A DNA stretch of 64,000 bases from Curtobacterium sp. 9128 (GTDB taxonomy: Bacteria; Actinomycetota; Actinomycetes; Actinomycetales; Microbacteriaceae): positions 562,263 through 626,262 of the forward strand of contig NZ_VEAF01000001.1 in assembly GCF_007673775.1 (NCBI RefSeq). Reading direction: 5' to 3'. Every line of letters starts with the position of its first letter. Positions within the stretch are counted from its first letter, which is position 1. The notes under the pieces were generated by a model. That model made no database searches. It was not told the origin of the DNA and was given only the letters and a program-made list of their open reading frames with translations. Shown here piece after piece: positions 45,695-53,823 of the stretch. The position numbers and the translations under genes are program-made.

Positions 45695-46627
45695 TCAGAC
45701 GAAGCGGACGGTCTGCTGCAGGCGGTCCCGGATCTCGAACACGTCGACGGCACCCTCCGGCGACCAGACGCCGTTCAGGACCTGGCCGAGCGCACTGCGG
45801 CGGACCACGTACGCGGTGGGCTTCTTCGGGGAGCCGACGAGCTGCACGTCCTGGTCGACCGCGGAGTCGGGCACGACGAGCAGCCGGCCGGTGAACCGGA
45901 CCCGCGTCTGCTTCTGCACGGCGCGTGCGGCGCGGACGAGCTCCTTCACCGGGCGCTCCCCCGGCTCGAGCGTGTCGCCGACGACCTCGCCGTGGTCGAT
46001 CCGCACGGGGCCGCCCCAGTCGATGGACTCGAGCGCCCACAGGCCGCTCGGCAGCAGCACGACGTGGTCGAGCTTGCCCTCGGCACCGGCGTCGAGGTCG
46101 TGCCAGACGGTCACGCCGATGCCCATGTCGGCGACGATCGACGCGGTCGCCTCCTCCGCGAGCGCCTCACCCAGCAGCCGCCGGACGGACCGCGGCGCCG
46201 AGCGGACGAGCGTCGGGTCGTAGGGGTCCTCGATGGGGTCACCGAGTCCGACCCACTCCCGCTCCGCGGCGAGGAAGACCTCGCGCGAGCGACCCCCTGG
46301 ATGGCCGTGGGACCGTGCCCGGGGGCGGGAGTCACGCCGTGCGGCGGGTGGGGCGTACTCGTCCCGACCGGACCCGGGTCGCCACACCGCGCTGCCGGAG
46401 GGTGCCGACGTCGGGCGCGATCCGGTGTCGTAGGCGCGGCGCGCGGCGGGGGTGCCGACGCGCTCCCAGGCGATCTGCACGCGGCGGAACCGGACAGCGT
46501 CGCCGCCGAGGTCGGGGTGGGTCTCGCGGGCGGCGCGACGGTACGCGCGGCGGAGTTCCTCGTCGTCCGCGGTCGCGGGGACGCCGAGGACCTCGTACGG
46601 GGTGGCGTCGGCCGGGCTGTCGGTCAT
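45695..46627 (-). CDS. J-domain protein with NERD-like C-terminal domain
   Basis: This 310-residue protein begins with a J domain (residues 9-68) containing the essential HPD in ETHPDLGGD, so it could stimulate a DnaK-type chaperone. A basic Ser/Pro/Arg linker follows. The C-terminal part (about 165-300) has KLDHVVLLPSGLWALESIDW, a pattern like NERD (nuclease-related) domains, which read D-hhhh-P-x-G-hhhhE. A NERD core normally has a catalytic Lys after the Glu; here it is Ser-Ile-Asp, so activity is doubtful. Canonical DnaJ zinc fingers are absent. Confidence 0.75.
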   Translation of the reverse strand: MTDSPADATPYEVLGVPATADDEELRRAYRRAARETHPDLGGDAVRFRRVQIAWERVGTPAARRAYDTGSRPTSAPSGSAVWRPGSGRDEYAPPAARRDSRPRARSHGHPGGRSREVFLAAEREWVGLGDPIEDPYDPTLVRSAPRSVRRLLGEALAEEATASIVADMGIGVTVWHDLDAGAEGKLDHVVLLPSGLWALESIDWGGPVRIDHGEVVGDTLEPGERPVKELVRAARAVQKQTRVRFTGRLLVVPDSAVDQDVQLVGSPKKPTAYVVRRSALGQVLNGVWSPEGAVDVFEIRDRLQQTVRFV

Positions 46628-46702
46628 GGCCCTGGCACAGTACCGGAGGGAGTGTCGGCGGCAGCCGAACGGACGCTGAACGCTCGCTGGGGCGTCGGTC
46701 GC

Positions 46703-47809
46703 TCAGTCCGTGTCGGCGTGCAGGTGGAGGTCGAGCGGGCGGCCGAGGAAGCGGGCGTACCGGTCCCCGGCCGGGCGAAGCGCCCGGGTCACTGCGGGTG
46801 GCAGCGGGACGAAAGCCGTCACCGTGACGCGGACGTCGTGCGTGCGCTCGCTGCGGCTCCAGGTACCGACGACGTGTCCGCGGTGCAGGACCATCGGCAG
46901 GAACACGCCGTTGCCGCCGGGGACGACCCGGTCGGCGTGTTCGGTGTCGAGGTGCGCGGTGCGGTCCGCGTAGCCGAGCAGCTGCTCGTCGAAGCCCGGG
47001 AGCAGGTGGACGGGAGCGACCGGGCGGGTCGGCACGCGGTCCGCCAGGGCGAGGACCCCGTCACCGAGGTCCTCGACGGCCTCCCCCGCGACCGCGACGC
47101 CGCGACGGACGTCGGCGAGGGGCAGCTTCGTCCAGCTCGCGGCGTCGGCCTCGGTCGCCGGTCCGCGCCCACGGAGGTACCCGACCATCAGACGACCGAG
47201 GGCTTCGTCGCGGTCCGGGACGGGCTGGACCGCCGGAGCCCACTCGTCGAGGAGCACGAGGTCCTGGCCCGTCCCGTTCGTCGGCCCCCAGGCCACGAGC
47301 CCCTCGACCGCCAGGTGGAGGAGCAGGTGTGTGCCGCGGCCGCCGGTCGGGTCGATGCCGTGCTCTCGCCACCGGGCGAACAGGTCGTCGCGGGGCAGGG
47401 ACCGACCGCCGTGGAGGGCGTCGATCACCACCGAGCGGGCCTGGTCGACGACGGTGTCGTCGAGGCCGAGCTGGGCGCGGCGTCGCGCAGTCTGGCGGAT
47501 CGTCCTGGCGGCGGTGCGGGAGGACAGCATCCGGAGGTCGTCCGGGCGGAGCACGTGCAGGGTGCCGCGCATCGGCCACGACCGCACGACGTCACCGCGG
47601 TCGAGCGCCGCTCGGACGTCCGCGCGGGTGGTGCCGAGCGCGCGGACCCCGATCGCCCAGAGCGCCTGCCCGAGGTCCTGCGCCTGCAGCGCCGTCATGT
47701 GCGCGACGACGTCGAGGACGGGTCCCGCGGCGGTGCCCACCGACGCCGGGGACCCGATGCGCTGAGCCGCGAGCCGCATGGCCCGCAGCTGCGCTCGCGT
47801 GGGGGTCAC
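46703..47809 (-). CDS. Winged-helix DNA-binding protein, AlkZ-like
   Basis: This 368-residue protein belongs to the winged-helix family (HTH_42) that includes the DNA interstrand crosslink glycosylases AlkZ/YcaQ. Family features include MTALQAQDLGQALWAIG-type text (about residue 38), RSWPMRGTLHVL, and LLPGFDEQLLGYADR. In catalytic AlkZ a QxQ motif is essential; here LQAQD offers Q-A-Q in the expected region. Glycosylase activity is plausible but not shown for most actinobacterial members. Confidence 0.8.
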   Translation of the reverse strand: MTPTRAQLRAMRLAAQRIGSPASVGTAAGPVLDVVAHMTALQAQDLGQALWAIGVRALGTTRADVRAALDRGDVVRSWPMRGTLHVLRPDDLRMLSSRTAARTIRQTARRRAQLGLDDTVVDQARSVVIDALHGGRSLPRDDLFARWREHGIDPTGGRGTHLLLHLAVEGLVAWGPTNGTGQDLVLLDEWAPAVQPVPDRDEALGRLMVGYLRGRGPATEADAASWTKLPLADVRRGVAVAGEAVEDLGDGVLALADRVPTRPVAPVHLLPGFDEQLLGYADRTAHLDTEHADRVVPGGNGVFLPMVLHRGHVVGTWSRSERTHDVRVTVTAFVPLPPAVTRALRPAGDRYARFLGRPLDLHLHADTD

Positions 47810-47820
47810 GACGCCGCGCT

Positions 47821-47883
47821 CACGTCGCTGCCGTCACGTCGGCTCGGTCACGTCGGCTCGGGCACGTCGGCTCGGGCACGTCG
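47821..47883. repeat. 14-bp tandem repeat
   Basis: CACGTCGGCTCGGG and close variants repeat 4.5 times with a strict 14-base period in the gap between the winged-helix gene and the upstream phosphotransferase gene. It is too short to encode a protein on its own. Confidence 0.85.
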
Positions 47884-47890
47884 TCGGTGC

Positions 47891-48637
47891 TCAGACGACC
47901 GCGGCGGTGATGGCGTCGGCGTGCTGCTCGATGTAGGCCAGGTCGGCGCGGTAGAGGTCGGCGTGACCGTGGGCGAGGTCGCTGATGAACTTCGGGTTCC
48001 CGCCGGCCGCTTCTTCCTCGAGCATCGTCAGGAGCGCGGCGATCGAGGCGAGCATCGTCGGCACGAGGAGCGACCGTGACGCCTCGGCGAGTCCGTAGGC
48101 GCGGCAGAACTCCGCCGCACGGGCGAGTCGGGCGTCGAGGGTCGGCGCGGTGGAGCCTTCGACGGCCCCGGTGGTGAAGGGCGCGAACCGGTAGACCGCG
48201 CTCGCGACGTCCCAGACCCGCGGCCCGGGGTGCGCGGTGTCGAAGTCGATGATGCCGACCGCGACGACGCCGTCGTAGACGCAGTTGTACGGCGCGAAGT
48301 CGCCGTGGACGACGGTCTCGACCGGGCCGGCACCGGGCTGGGACCAGACGTCGACGTCGGGGTCGAGGGCGAACCCGGCCGCGGCGTCGTGGTAGTGCCG
48401 GAGCATCCGGGCACTGGTGACGAGGGCGGCTTCGCTCGCGACGTCCTCGGTCCAGGGGTACTCGCCGGCGAGACCGGGGACGAAGGAGACCGTCTCGAGC
48501 GTGTTGTCGAGCTCGATGGGCTCCGGTGCTGCCAGGAACCCCTGCTCGTGCAGGTGTGCGAGCAACCGGTGCACGGTGGGGGTCCACGGGCCGGCCGGAC
48601 GGCGGACCCGGTCGTCGGTCTTGGTGATGCGCTCCAT
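47891..48637 (-). CDS. APH-family phosphotransferase
   Basis: This 248-residue kinase-like protein has the catalytic loop HGDFAPYNCVYD and the metal-binding IIDFDTAHPG of the aminoglycoside/choline phosphotransferase family. The N-terminal lobe is short. Substrate cannot be told from sequence: metabolites such as homoserine, choline or antibiotics are possible. ATG at 48637 follows GGAG; a longer in-frame start would add 14 Arg-rich residues. Confidence 0.82.
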   Translation of the reverse strand: MERITKTDDRVRRPAGPWTPTVHRLLAHLHEQGFLAAPEPIELDNTLETVSFVPGLAGEYPWTEDVASEAALVTSARMLRHYHDAAAGFALDPDVDVWSQPGAGPVETVVHGDFAPYNCVYDGVVAVGIIDFDTAHPGPRVWDVASAVYRFAPFTTGAVEGSTAPTLDARLARAAEFCRAYGLAEASRSLLVPTMLASIAALLTMLEEEAAGGNPKFISDLAHGHADLYRADLAYIEQHADAITAAVV

Positions 48638-48813
48638 GAGTGCCCGCTCCTGTCGTGGTCGTCGTCGTCGACGTGCCATGGCCACCGCGGGCGTCTGTCG
48701 GACGACCGTCGGCGTGCACGTCAGCGTATCCGCCCGGGCACGCGGATGTCGCGTTCCATCGCACCCGGTGTCCGACATCCGTCGCATCCGGAGCCCGTCC
48801 GACGCATGCAGCG

Positions 48814-48823
48814 TTGCATGCAA
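48814..48823. promoter_or_regulatory. Palindrome upstream of the GntR gene
   Basis: TTGCATGCAA is a perfect 10-bp palindrome located 18 bases before the GTG of the GntR gene and just upstream of a TAGGAT -10-like box. GCATGC occurs again at 48804. It is a likely autoregulatory operator. Confidence 0.4.
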
Positions 48824-48841
48824 GGCGTAGGATCGTCGCTC

Positions 48842-49483
48842 GTGAACAGCACGACGACGACCCCGGCGGCCTCGGACCGCGCCTACGAGCACGTCAAGCG
48901 GGCCATCATCCGCGGTGACCTCGCCGGGGGTACCGCGATCAGCGAGAACACGATCTGCCAGGACCTCGGGGTCTCGCGGACCCCGGTCCACGAGGCGTTC
49001 CTCCGGCTCGCGGCCGAGGAGCTCATCGCTCTCGAGTCCCGGAAGGGCGCCGTCGTGCGCCCGATGTCGCCGAACGAGGCGCGGGACGTCCTCGAGATGC
49101 GCGAGGCGATCGAGTCGACCGCGGCGACCCGTGTCGTCGCCGACGGCCGCGTGGCGGACCTGGCCCCGAGCCTCCAGGCCATGCTCGCGGAACAGGAGGC
49201 CGCCGTGCTCGCCGGCGACGTCGACCGGTTCGTCGAGGTGGACGCCGAGTTCCACGGTGCCGTGATCGGCGCGTCGCGGAACGCGATCGCCGTCCTCTTC
49301 GCGCGCACCCTCCGCGACCGGCAGCAGCGACTCCGGCACCAGCTGATGCGGGTGCAGCCGGCCCAGCTGCAGTCGTCGCTCGACGACCACCGGGCACTCG
49401 CCGACGCACTGTCCGACGGCGACGCGAGTCGGTACGCGGCGGTCCTCGGTCGGCACGTCGCGTCGCACCGGGGTGCGCTGTGA
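48842..49483 (+). CDS. GntR/FadR-type regulator
   Basis: This 213-residue repressor has an N-terminal GntR winged helix (AYEHVKRAIIRGDLAGG, then DLGVSRTPVHEAFLRL) and an all-helical FCD ligand-binding domain (about residues 80-205) with EMREAIESTAA and the His residues of EFHGAVIG and DDHRALADAL that usually bind a metal. GTG at 48842 is the start. The end overlaps the MFS gene by four bases (GTGA), so it probably controls that transporter. Confidence 0.9.
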   Translation: MNSTTTTPAASDRAYEHVKRAIIRGDLAGGTAISENTICQDLGVSRTPVHEAFLRLAAEELIALESRKGAVVRPMSPNEARDVLEMREAIESTAATRVVADGRVADLAPSLQAMLAEQEAAVLAGDVDRFVEVDAEFHGAVIGASRNAIAVLFARTLRDRQQRLRHQLMRVQPAQLQSSLDDHRALADALSDGDASRYAAVLGRHVASHRGAL

Positions 49484-50721
49484 GCGCCACGGGGTCGATC
49501 CCGGTCCCCGTTGCCGGTTCGCGGTCACGAGCGGCCGTGAAGCCGTGGCTGATGGTGTGGGGAGCCGTCTTCGTCTGCTCGTGGGGCGGGAACCAGTTCA
49601 GCCCGCTGCTGCTCATGTACGAACAGCGCGCGCACTACTCGTCCGTGCTCGTCACCGTGTTCCTCGGGGTGTACGTCCTCGGACTCGCCCCGGCGCTCCT
49701 CGTCGCCGGGTCGCTCTCCGACCGCCACGGTCGTCGGCCGCTCATGCTCATCGGCATCGCGTCGGCCGTCGTCGGCAGCGGACTCCTCGCACTCGGGCCG
49801 CTCGGTCCCGGGTTCCTGATGGCCGGCCGCCTGTTCGCCGGTGTCACCGTCGGCATCGCCATGGCCGTCGGCAACAGCTGGGTGAAGGAGCTCTCCCAGG
49901 GGCGGTTCGACCCCGGGGCCGACGTGGCGTCCGGAGCACGCCGCGCGTCCCTCGCGTTCACGCTCGGGTCCGCCTCGGGTGCGCTGGTCGCCGGGCTCAT
50001 CGCGCAGTGGGGACCGATCCCGGAGGTCCTGCCATTCCTCGTGCACATCGCGGTCGCACTGCCGTTCGCCGTCGTCGTGTGGCGGACCCCCGAGACGCAG
50101 ACCTCCGGCGGTGTGGCGGGACCGTGGTGGCGGCAGTTGGGGATCCCCAGCGCCGGACACCGACGGTTCACGCGGGTCGTCCTCGTCGCGGCGCCGTGGG
50201 TGTTCGGGTCGGCGGCGATCGGGTACGGATACCTCCCCACGCGCCTCACGGGGGCGACCGGCACGTGGGGCCTCGTGTTCGCGACCGCGGCCACGGTCGT
50301 GGCGCTCGGTGTGTCGAGCGCGGTCCAGCCGCTCGCGAAGCGGGTGCACTCGGTCACGTCGGCGCGCGGACTCGCCACCGCGGTGCTCCTGATGACCGTC
50401 GGCATCGCGGTCGTCACCGTCGCGATCGTCCAGCAGTCGGTGTGGATCGGCCTCGCTGCGAACGTCGTGATCGGCGCCGGGATCGGGATCGCGCTCGTGT
50501 CCGCGCTGCTCGAGGTGCAGCGCATCGCGGGGCCGCGGGACCTGGCCGGACTGACGGGGGTGTTCTACGCGGTGGCGTACGCCGGGTTCCTCGCGCCGGC
50601 GGTCATCGCGGCGGTGGCGCAGGTGGTGGCGCTGCCCGTCGTGCTCTGGGTCGTCGTTGCGCTCGGGCTGGTGTCCTGGGTCGCGGTGCTCGTGTCGTCG
50701 CGGCGGCACATCCCGGCGTAG
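49480..50721 (+). CDS. MFS transporter
   Basis: This 413-residue transporter has twelve hydrophobic segments and the MFS motif A sequence GSLSDRHGRRPLML between helices 2 and 3. It starts with GTG overlapping the GntR stop. Pairing with a FadR-type repressor suggests export or uptake of a small organic molecule; the substrate is unknown. Confidence 0.9.
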   Translation: MSATGSIPVPVAGSRSRAAVKPWLMVWGAVFVCSWGGNQFSPLLLMYEQRAHYSSVLVTVFLGVYVLGLAPALLVAGSLSDRHGRRPLMLIGIASAVVGSGLLALGPLGPGFLMAGRLFAGVTVGIAMAVGNSWVKELSQGRFDPGADVASGARRASLAFTLGSASGALVAGLIAQWGPIPEVLPFLVHIAVALPFAVVVWRTPETQTSGGVAGPWWRQLGIPSAGHRRFTRVVLVAAPWVFGSAAIGYGYLPTRLTGATGTWGLVFATAATVVALGVSSAVQPLAKRVHSVTSARGLATAVLLMTVGIAVVTVAIVQQSVWIGLAANVVIGAGIGIALVSALLEVQRIAGPRDLAGLTGVFYAVAYAGFLAPAVIAAVAQVVALPVVLWVVVALGLVSWVAVLVSSRRHIPA

Positions 50722-51171
50722 GCGCGGGGGGCGGGGGCGCTTGCGGGCGCGGGCGCGGGCGCTTGCGCTGGTGCGGGCGCGGGCGCGGGTGCGGGCGCGG
50801 GTGCGGGGGCGGGCGCGGGTGCGGGGGCGGGGCTTGAGCTGGTGCAGGGTTGGCCGCTCGGTGCGAGGTTGTACCGGCGCACGGGGCGACCAACGCCGCA
50901 CCGCCTGGGGTAGGGCGCACCGTGCGGCGTTGCGCGAACGGCGCACCGTGCGGCGCAGGGGAAGGGCGCACCGTGCGTGGTTGCGCTCCCAGCTGGGCCT
51001 GGTGCGGGGTTGACCGCTCGGTGCCAGGTTGTACCGGCGCACGGATCGACCAACGCCGCACCAGCTGGGGAACGGCGCACCGTGCGGCGCGCGGGAACGG
51101 GCGCAACGGCGCACCGTGCGGCGCGAGGGAACGGCGCAACGACGCACCGTGCGGCGCAGCACGGCGCGGCG
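50722..51171. other. Repeat-filled convergent intergenic region
   Basis: This 450-base region between converging genes holds no credible gene. It begins with a GC-only tract of GGGCGC/GGGTGC hexamers (50722-50830), followed by two long repeats, each with three short palindromes. Confidence 0.65.
50838..51156. repeat. Two-unit composite palindromic array
   Basis: Two related blocks begin near 50838 and 50998, about 160 bases apart. Each has GGTTG, CCGCTC six bases later, GGTTG again 19 bases after the first, and an inverted CCAAC (50890 and 51050). Each block is followed by three copies of GGCGCACCGTGCGGCG or variants, at 50914, 50940, 50965, 51074, 51108 and 51141. Confidence 0.8.
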
Positions 51172-52083
51172 TCAGAGCTGGTCGCGGAGCCAGGACGGGC
51201 CGCGGCTCGTCGCGCCGGCGGCCTCCGCCCGCGCTCGGAGTTCCCGGTCGGCCGTCACGACCACGACGGGGCCGTCGCCGGCCTCCACCGCGGTGCGGGC
51301 AGCGGCGACGATCGCGTCGTCACCCGACCCGGGAGCGTCGAGGACCCGGACGCCGGGGGTGCCGGACGCGGCACCCGGGACGTCGGCCGTCGCTGCGCGG
51401 GCCTCACCCTCGAGCACGACCGTCCACCGCGGCCACCACCGGGTGAACCCGAGGTCGAGGAGCGGTGCGGGGACCCCGACCGCGGCGAGCGCGGCGATCC
51501 CTGCGACGAGCCGGGCGGCGGCGCCGGCGCGGTCCCTCCACCAGCCGTCCGGCACGCTGCCGACGACGTTCGCCGCGTCGACGACGACTTGCGGGGTGCG
51601 GTCGATGGCTCCGCGGAGCGCCGGCCACGAGGCCCCGAAACCGGGGTGCAGCGGCAGGTCCTCGACGGCGTCGACCGGGACCCACTCGAGCGCGAGGCTC
51701 TCGCGGTCGGCGATGACCGGCCGGAACGGACGGGAGGCACGCCCCACCACGGTCGTGTACGTCCAGAACCCGAGGTCGAGGACCGCGGTGTGGCGGAGGT
51801 CCACCCCGTCCTCGGGGACGCCGGCCTCCTCGGCCGACTCGCGGAGCGCGCCGGTCACGGCGTCCTCGTGCTCGTGGCGGGCACCGCCGGGGATGCCCCA
51901 GGTCCCGCCGTGGTGGCTCCACTCGACCCGGTGCTGCAGGAGGACACGGCCGTCGCCGTCGTCGACGAGCAGTCCGGCCGCGCCGAAGAGCCCCCATGCC
52001 TTCGTGCCGTCCGGCCCGTACGCCCAGGCGTCACCGGGGTCGCGGGGACCGGGCGGAGGACCTGGGGGCAGCTCGTCTGGCAC
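51172..52083 (-). CDS. NUDIX hydrolase fused to a NYN/PIN-like domain
   Basis: This 303-residue protein starts with a NUDIX domain (about residues 30-155); the NUDIX box reads GGARHEHEDAVTGALRESAEEAG, with one more residue between the Glu positions than usual. The C-terminal half (about 165-303) looks like a NYN/PIN-type nuclease fold: VVVDAANVVGSVPDGWW, an internal SGDDAIV and a terminal VVVTADRELRARA. The combination suggests nucleotide or RNA metabolism. GTG at 52083 is my preferred start; another GTG at 52101 is possible. Confidence 0.82.
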   Translation of the reverse strand: MPDELPPGPPPGPRDPGDAWAYGPDGTKAWGLFGAAGLLVDDGDGRVLLQHRVEWSHHGGTWGIPGGARHEHEDAVTGALRESAEEAGVPEDGVDLRHTAVLDLGFWTYTTVVGRASRPFRPVIADRESLALEWVPVDAVEDLPLHPGFGASWPALRGAIDRTPQVVVDAANVVGSVPDGWWRDRAGAAARLVAGIAALAAVGVPAPLLDLGFTRWWPRWTVVLEGEARAATADVPGAASGTPGVRVLDAPGSGDDAIVAAARTAVEAGDGPVVVVTADRELRARAEAAGATSRGPSWLRDQL

Positions 52084-52139
52084 GGTCCCAGCCTGGCACA
52101 CGGCGTGTGTACGGGACCGCGGACGGCGTGTACGGTGAC

Positions 52140-52222
52140 GTCCGAAGACACGGGGTGCCGCATCCGGCGGCTGAGATCACACCCGTCGAACCTGCTCGAG
52201 TTCGTACTCGCGAAGGGATCGT
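52140..52222 (+). ncRNA. TPP riboswitch
   Basis: The conserved thi-box elements occur in order: CGGGGTGCC (52151), GGCTGAGATCACACCC (about 52168-52184), GAACCTG (52188-52194) and CGAAGGGATCG (52211-52221). It immediately precedes thiM, whose AGGGA ribosome site overlaps the last conserved segment, so thiamine pyrophosphate probably blocks translation initiation. Confidence 0.92.
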
Positions 52223-52225
52223 CCG

Positions 52226-53107
52226 ATGAACACTCCTGCGCCCTCCCCTGCCTGGGCCCACCGTTCCGCCGAGCTGCTCGAGGCCGTCCGTGCCCGGGCG
52301 CCGCTGGTGCAGTGCATCACGAACACGGTGGTGCAGAACGTCACGGCGAACGTGCTGCTCGCGCTCGGGGCCTCGGCAGCGATGGTCGACGTGCCCACCG
52401 AGGCCGGGCCGTTCGCCCGGGTGGCGGACGCCCTGCTGGTGAACACCGGCACCCCCCACGCCGAGTCGCGTGTCGCGTCGGTGGAGGCCGCGCGGGCCGC
52501 CGTCGACCACGGGACACCGTGGGTCCTCGACCCGGTGGCGGTCGGTTCCCTGCCGGTGCGGACCGCACTGGCCCGGGAGCTGCTCCCCCTCGGTCCGACC
52601 GTGCTGCGCGGCAACCCGTCGGAGGTCCTCGCGCTGCTCGGCGACGCGGCGGGCGGACGCGGGGTCGACAGCACGGCGGGCACCGACGAGGCCCGGGCGT
52701 CCGCCGTCGCCGCGGTCCTGGCCGCCCGGACCGGGGACGGCACCGGCACCGCGGGACCCCGCGCGGTGGCGGTGTCCGGCCCGGTCGATCTCATCGCCGG
52801 GTCCCGGGCGCAGGACGGGTCCGGCGCGGTGGTCCGGGTGGCGAACGGCTCCGCGATGCTCACGCGCATCACCGGCGGCGGCTGCGCCCTCGGAGCGGTC
52901 GTCGCGGCGTTCACCGCCGTGGCGCCGGACGACCCGCTCGGCGCGTCGGTCGCCGGGACCGCCGTGCACACGATCGCGGCGGAGCTCGCGGCTCGGGACG
53001 CCGCCGGGCCGGGCTCGTTCTCGGTGCACTTCCTCGACCGGTTGGCGTCCCTCACACCCGATGAGCTCGTCGCTGCCGCGCGGATCGGCGAGGAGGCCGC
53101 CGCATGA
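52226..53107 (+). CDS. thiM: Hydroxyethylthiazole kinase
   Basis: This 293-residue kinase phosphorylates the thiazole alcohol for thiamine salvage. Family features include [35 protein letters not shown] and the anion hole [15 protein letters not shown]. It is the first gene after the TPP riboswitch and overlaps thiE by four bases (ATGA). Confidence 0.95.
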   Translation: MNTPAPSPAWAHRSAELLEAVRARAPLVQCITNTVVQNVTANVLLALGASAAMVDVPTEAGPFARVADALLVNTGTPHAESRVASVEAARAAVDHGTPWVLDPVAVGSLPVRTALARELLPLGPTVLRGNPSEVLALLGDAAGGRGVDSTAGTDEARASAVAAVLAARTGDGTGTAGPRAVAVSGPVDLIAGSRAQDGSGAVVRVANGSAMLTRITGGGCALGAVVAAFTAVAPDDPLGASVAGTAVHTIAAELAARDAAGPGSFSVHFLDRLASLTPDELVAAARIGEEAAA

Positions 53108-53823
53108 GGGACCTCGGCGTCTACCTGGTCACCGACACCGCGCTGTGCGACCGACACGGGCACGGCGTCGTCGGTGTCGTCCGGTCGGCCGTGCACGCGG
53201 GGGTCCGCATCGTGCAGGTGCGGGACAAGCACGCGAGCGCCAGGGACCTCCTCGCCCTGACGTGCGCCGTGGCTGCTGCGGTGGGTGACCACGTCGCGGT
53301 GGTCGTCGACGACCGGCTCGACGTCGCGCTCGTCGCACGGCACGCGGGGCACCGTGTCGCCGGGGTGCACCTCGGGCAGTCGGACGTGCCCGTGACGGCG
53401 GCGAGGGCCCTGCTCGGGCCGGCGGCGCACGTCGGGCTCACGGCGAACACGCCGGCGCAGTTCGACGCCGTCGCCCGGCTGCCGCACGGGACGGTCGACC
53501 TCCTCGGCGTCGGTGTCGTGCACCCGACGACGACCAAGCCGGACCATCCGCCGGCGCTCGGACACGACGGGTTCAAGCGTCTGGCCGCCGCGACGGAACT
53601 GCCGTCCGTCGCGATCGGCGGGATCGACCTCGACGACGTCGCACCCCTGCACGCAGCGGGGGCGTCGGGCGTCGCCGTGGTCTCCGGGATCTGCGCGGCG
53701 CCGGACCCGGGCTCGGCTGCCGCGTCCTACGTGGCGGCGTGGTCGGCCTCCGCGCCCGCTGCTGCCGACGTGGGACGCCGTACCGGGCGCGGGCCGCGCC
53801 TCCAGGCCGGTGGTCCTCGGTGA
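53104..53823 (+). CDS. thiE: Thiamine phosphate synthase
   Basis: This 239-residue TIM-barrel enzyme joins HMP pyrophosphate and thiazole phosphate. Motifs include [33 protein letters not shown] and the phosphate-binding [12 protein letters not shown]. About 25 extra residues rich in Ala and Arg follow the core fold. Its end overlaps the next gene by four bases (GTGA). Confidence 0.95.
   Translation: MRDLGVYLVTDTALCDRHGHGVVGVVRSAVHAGVRIVQVRDKHASARDLLALTCAVAAAVGDHVAVVVDDRLDVALVARHAGHRVAGVHLGQSDVPVTAARALLGPAAHVGLTANTPAQFDAVARLPHGTVDLLGVGVVHPTTTKPDHPPALGHDGFKRLAAATELPSVAIGGIDLDDVAPLHAAGASGVAVVSGICAAPDPGSAAASYVAAWSASAPAAADVGRRTGRGPRLQAGGPR

Noticed and set aside
50722..50830. Coding frame made of GGGCGC/GGGTGC hexamers
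   Set aside because: The sequence is a low-complexity tract that opens several frames at once, with no ribosome site or conserved protein pattern.
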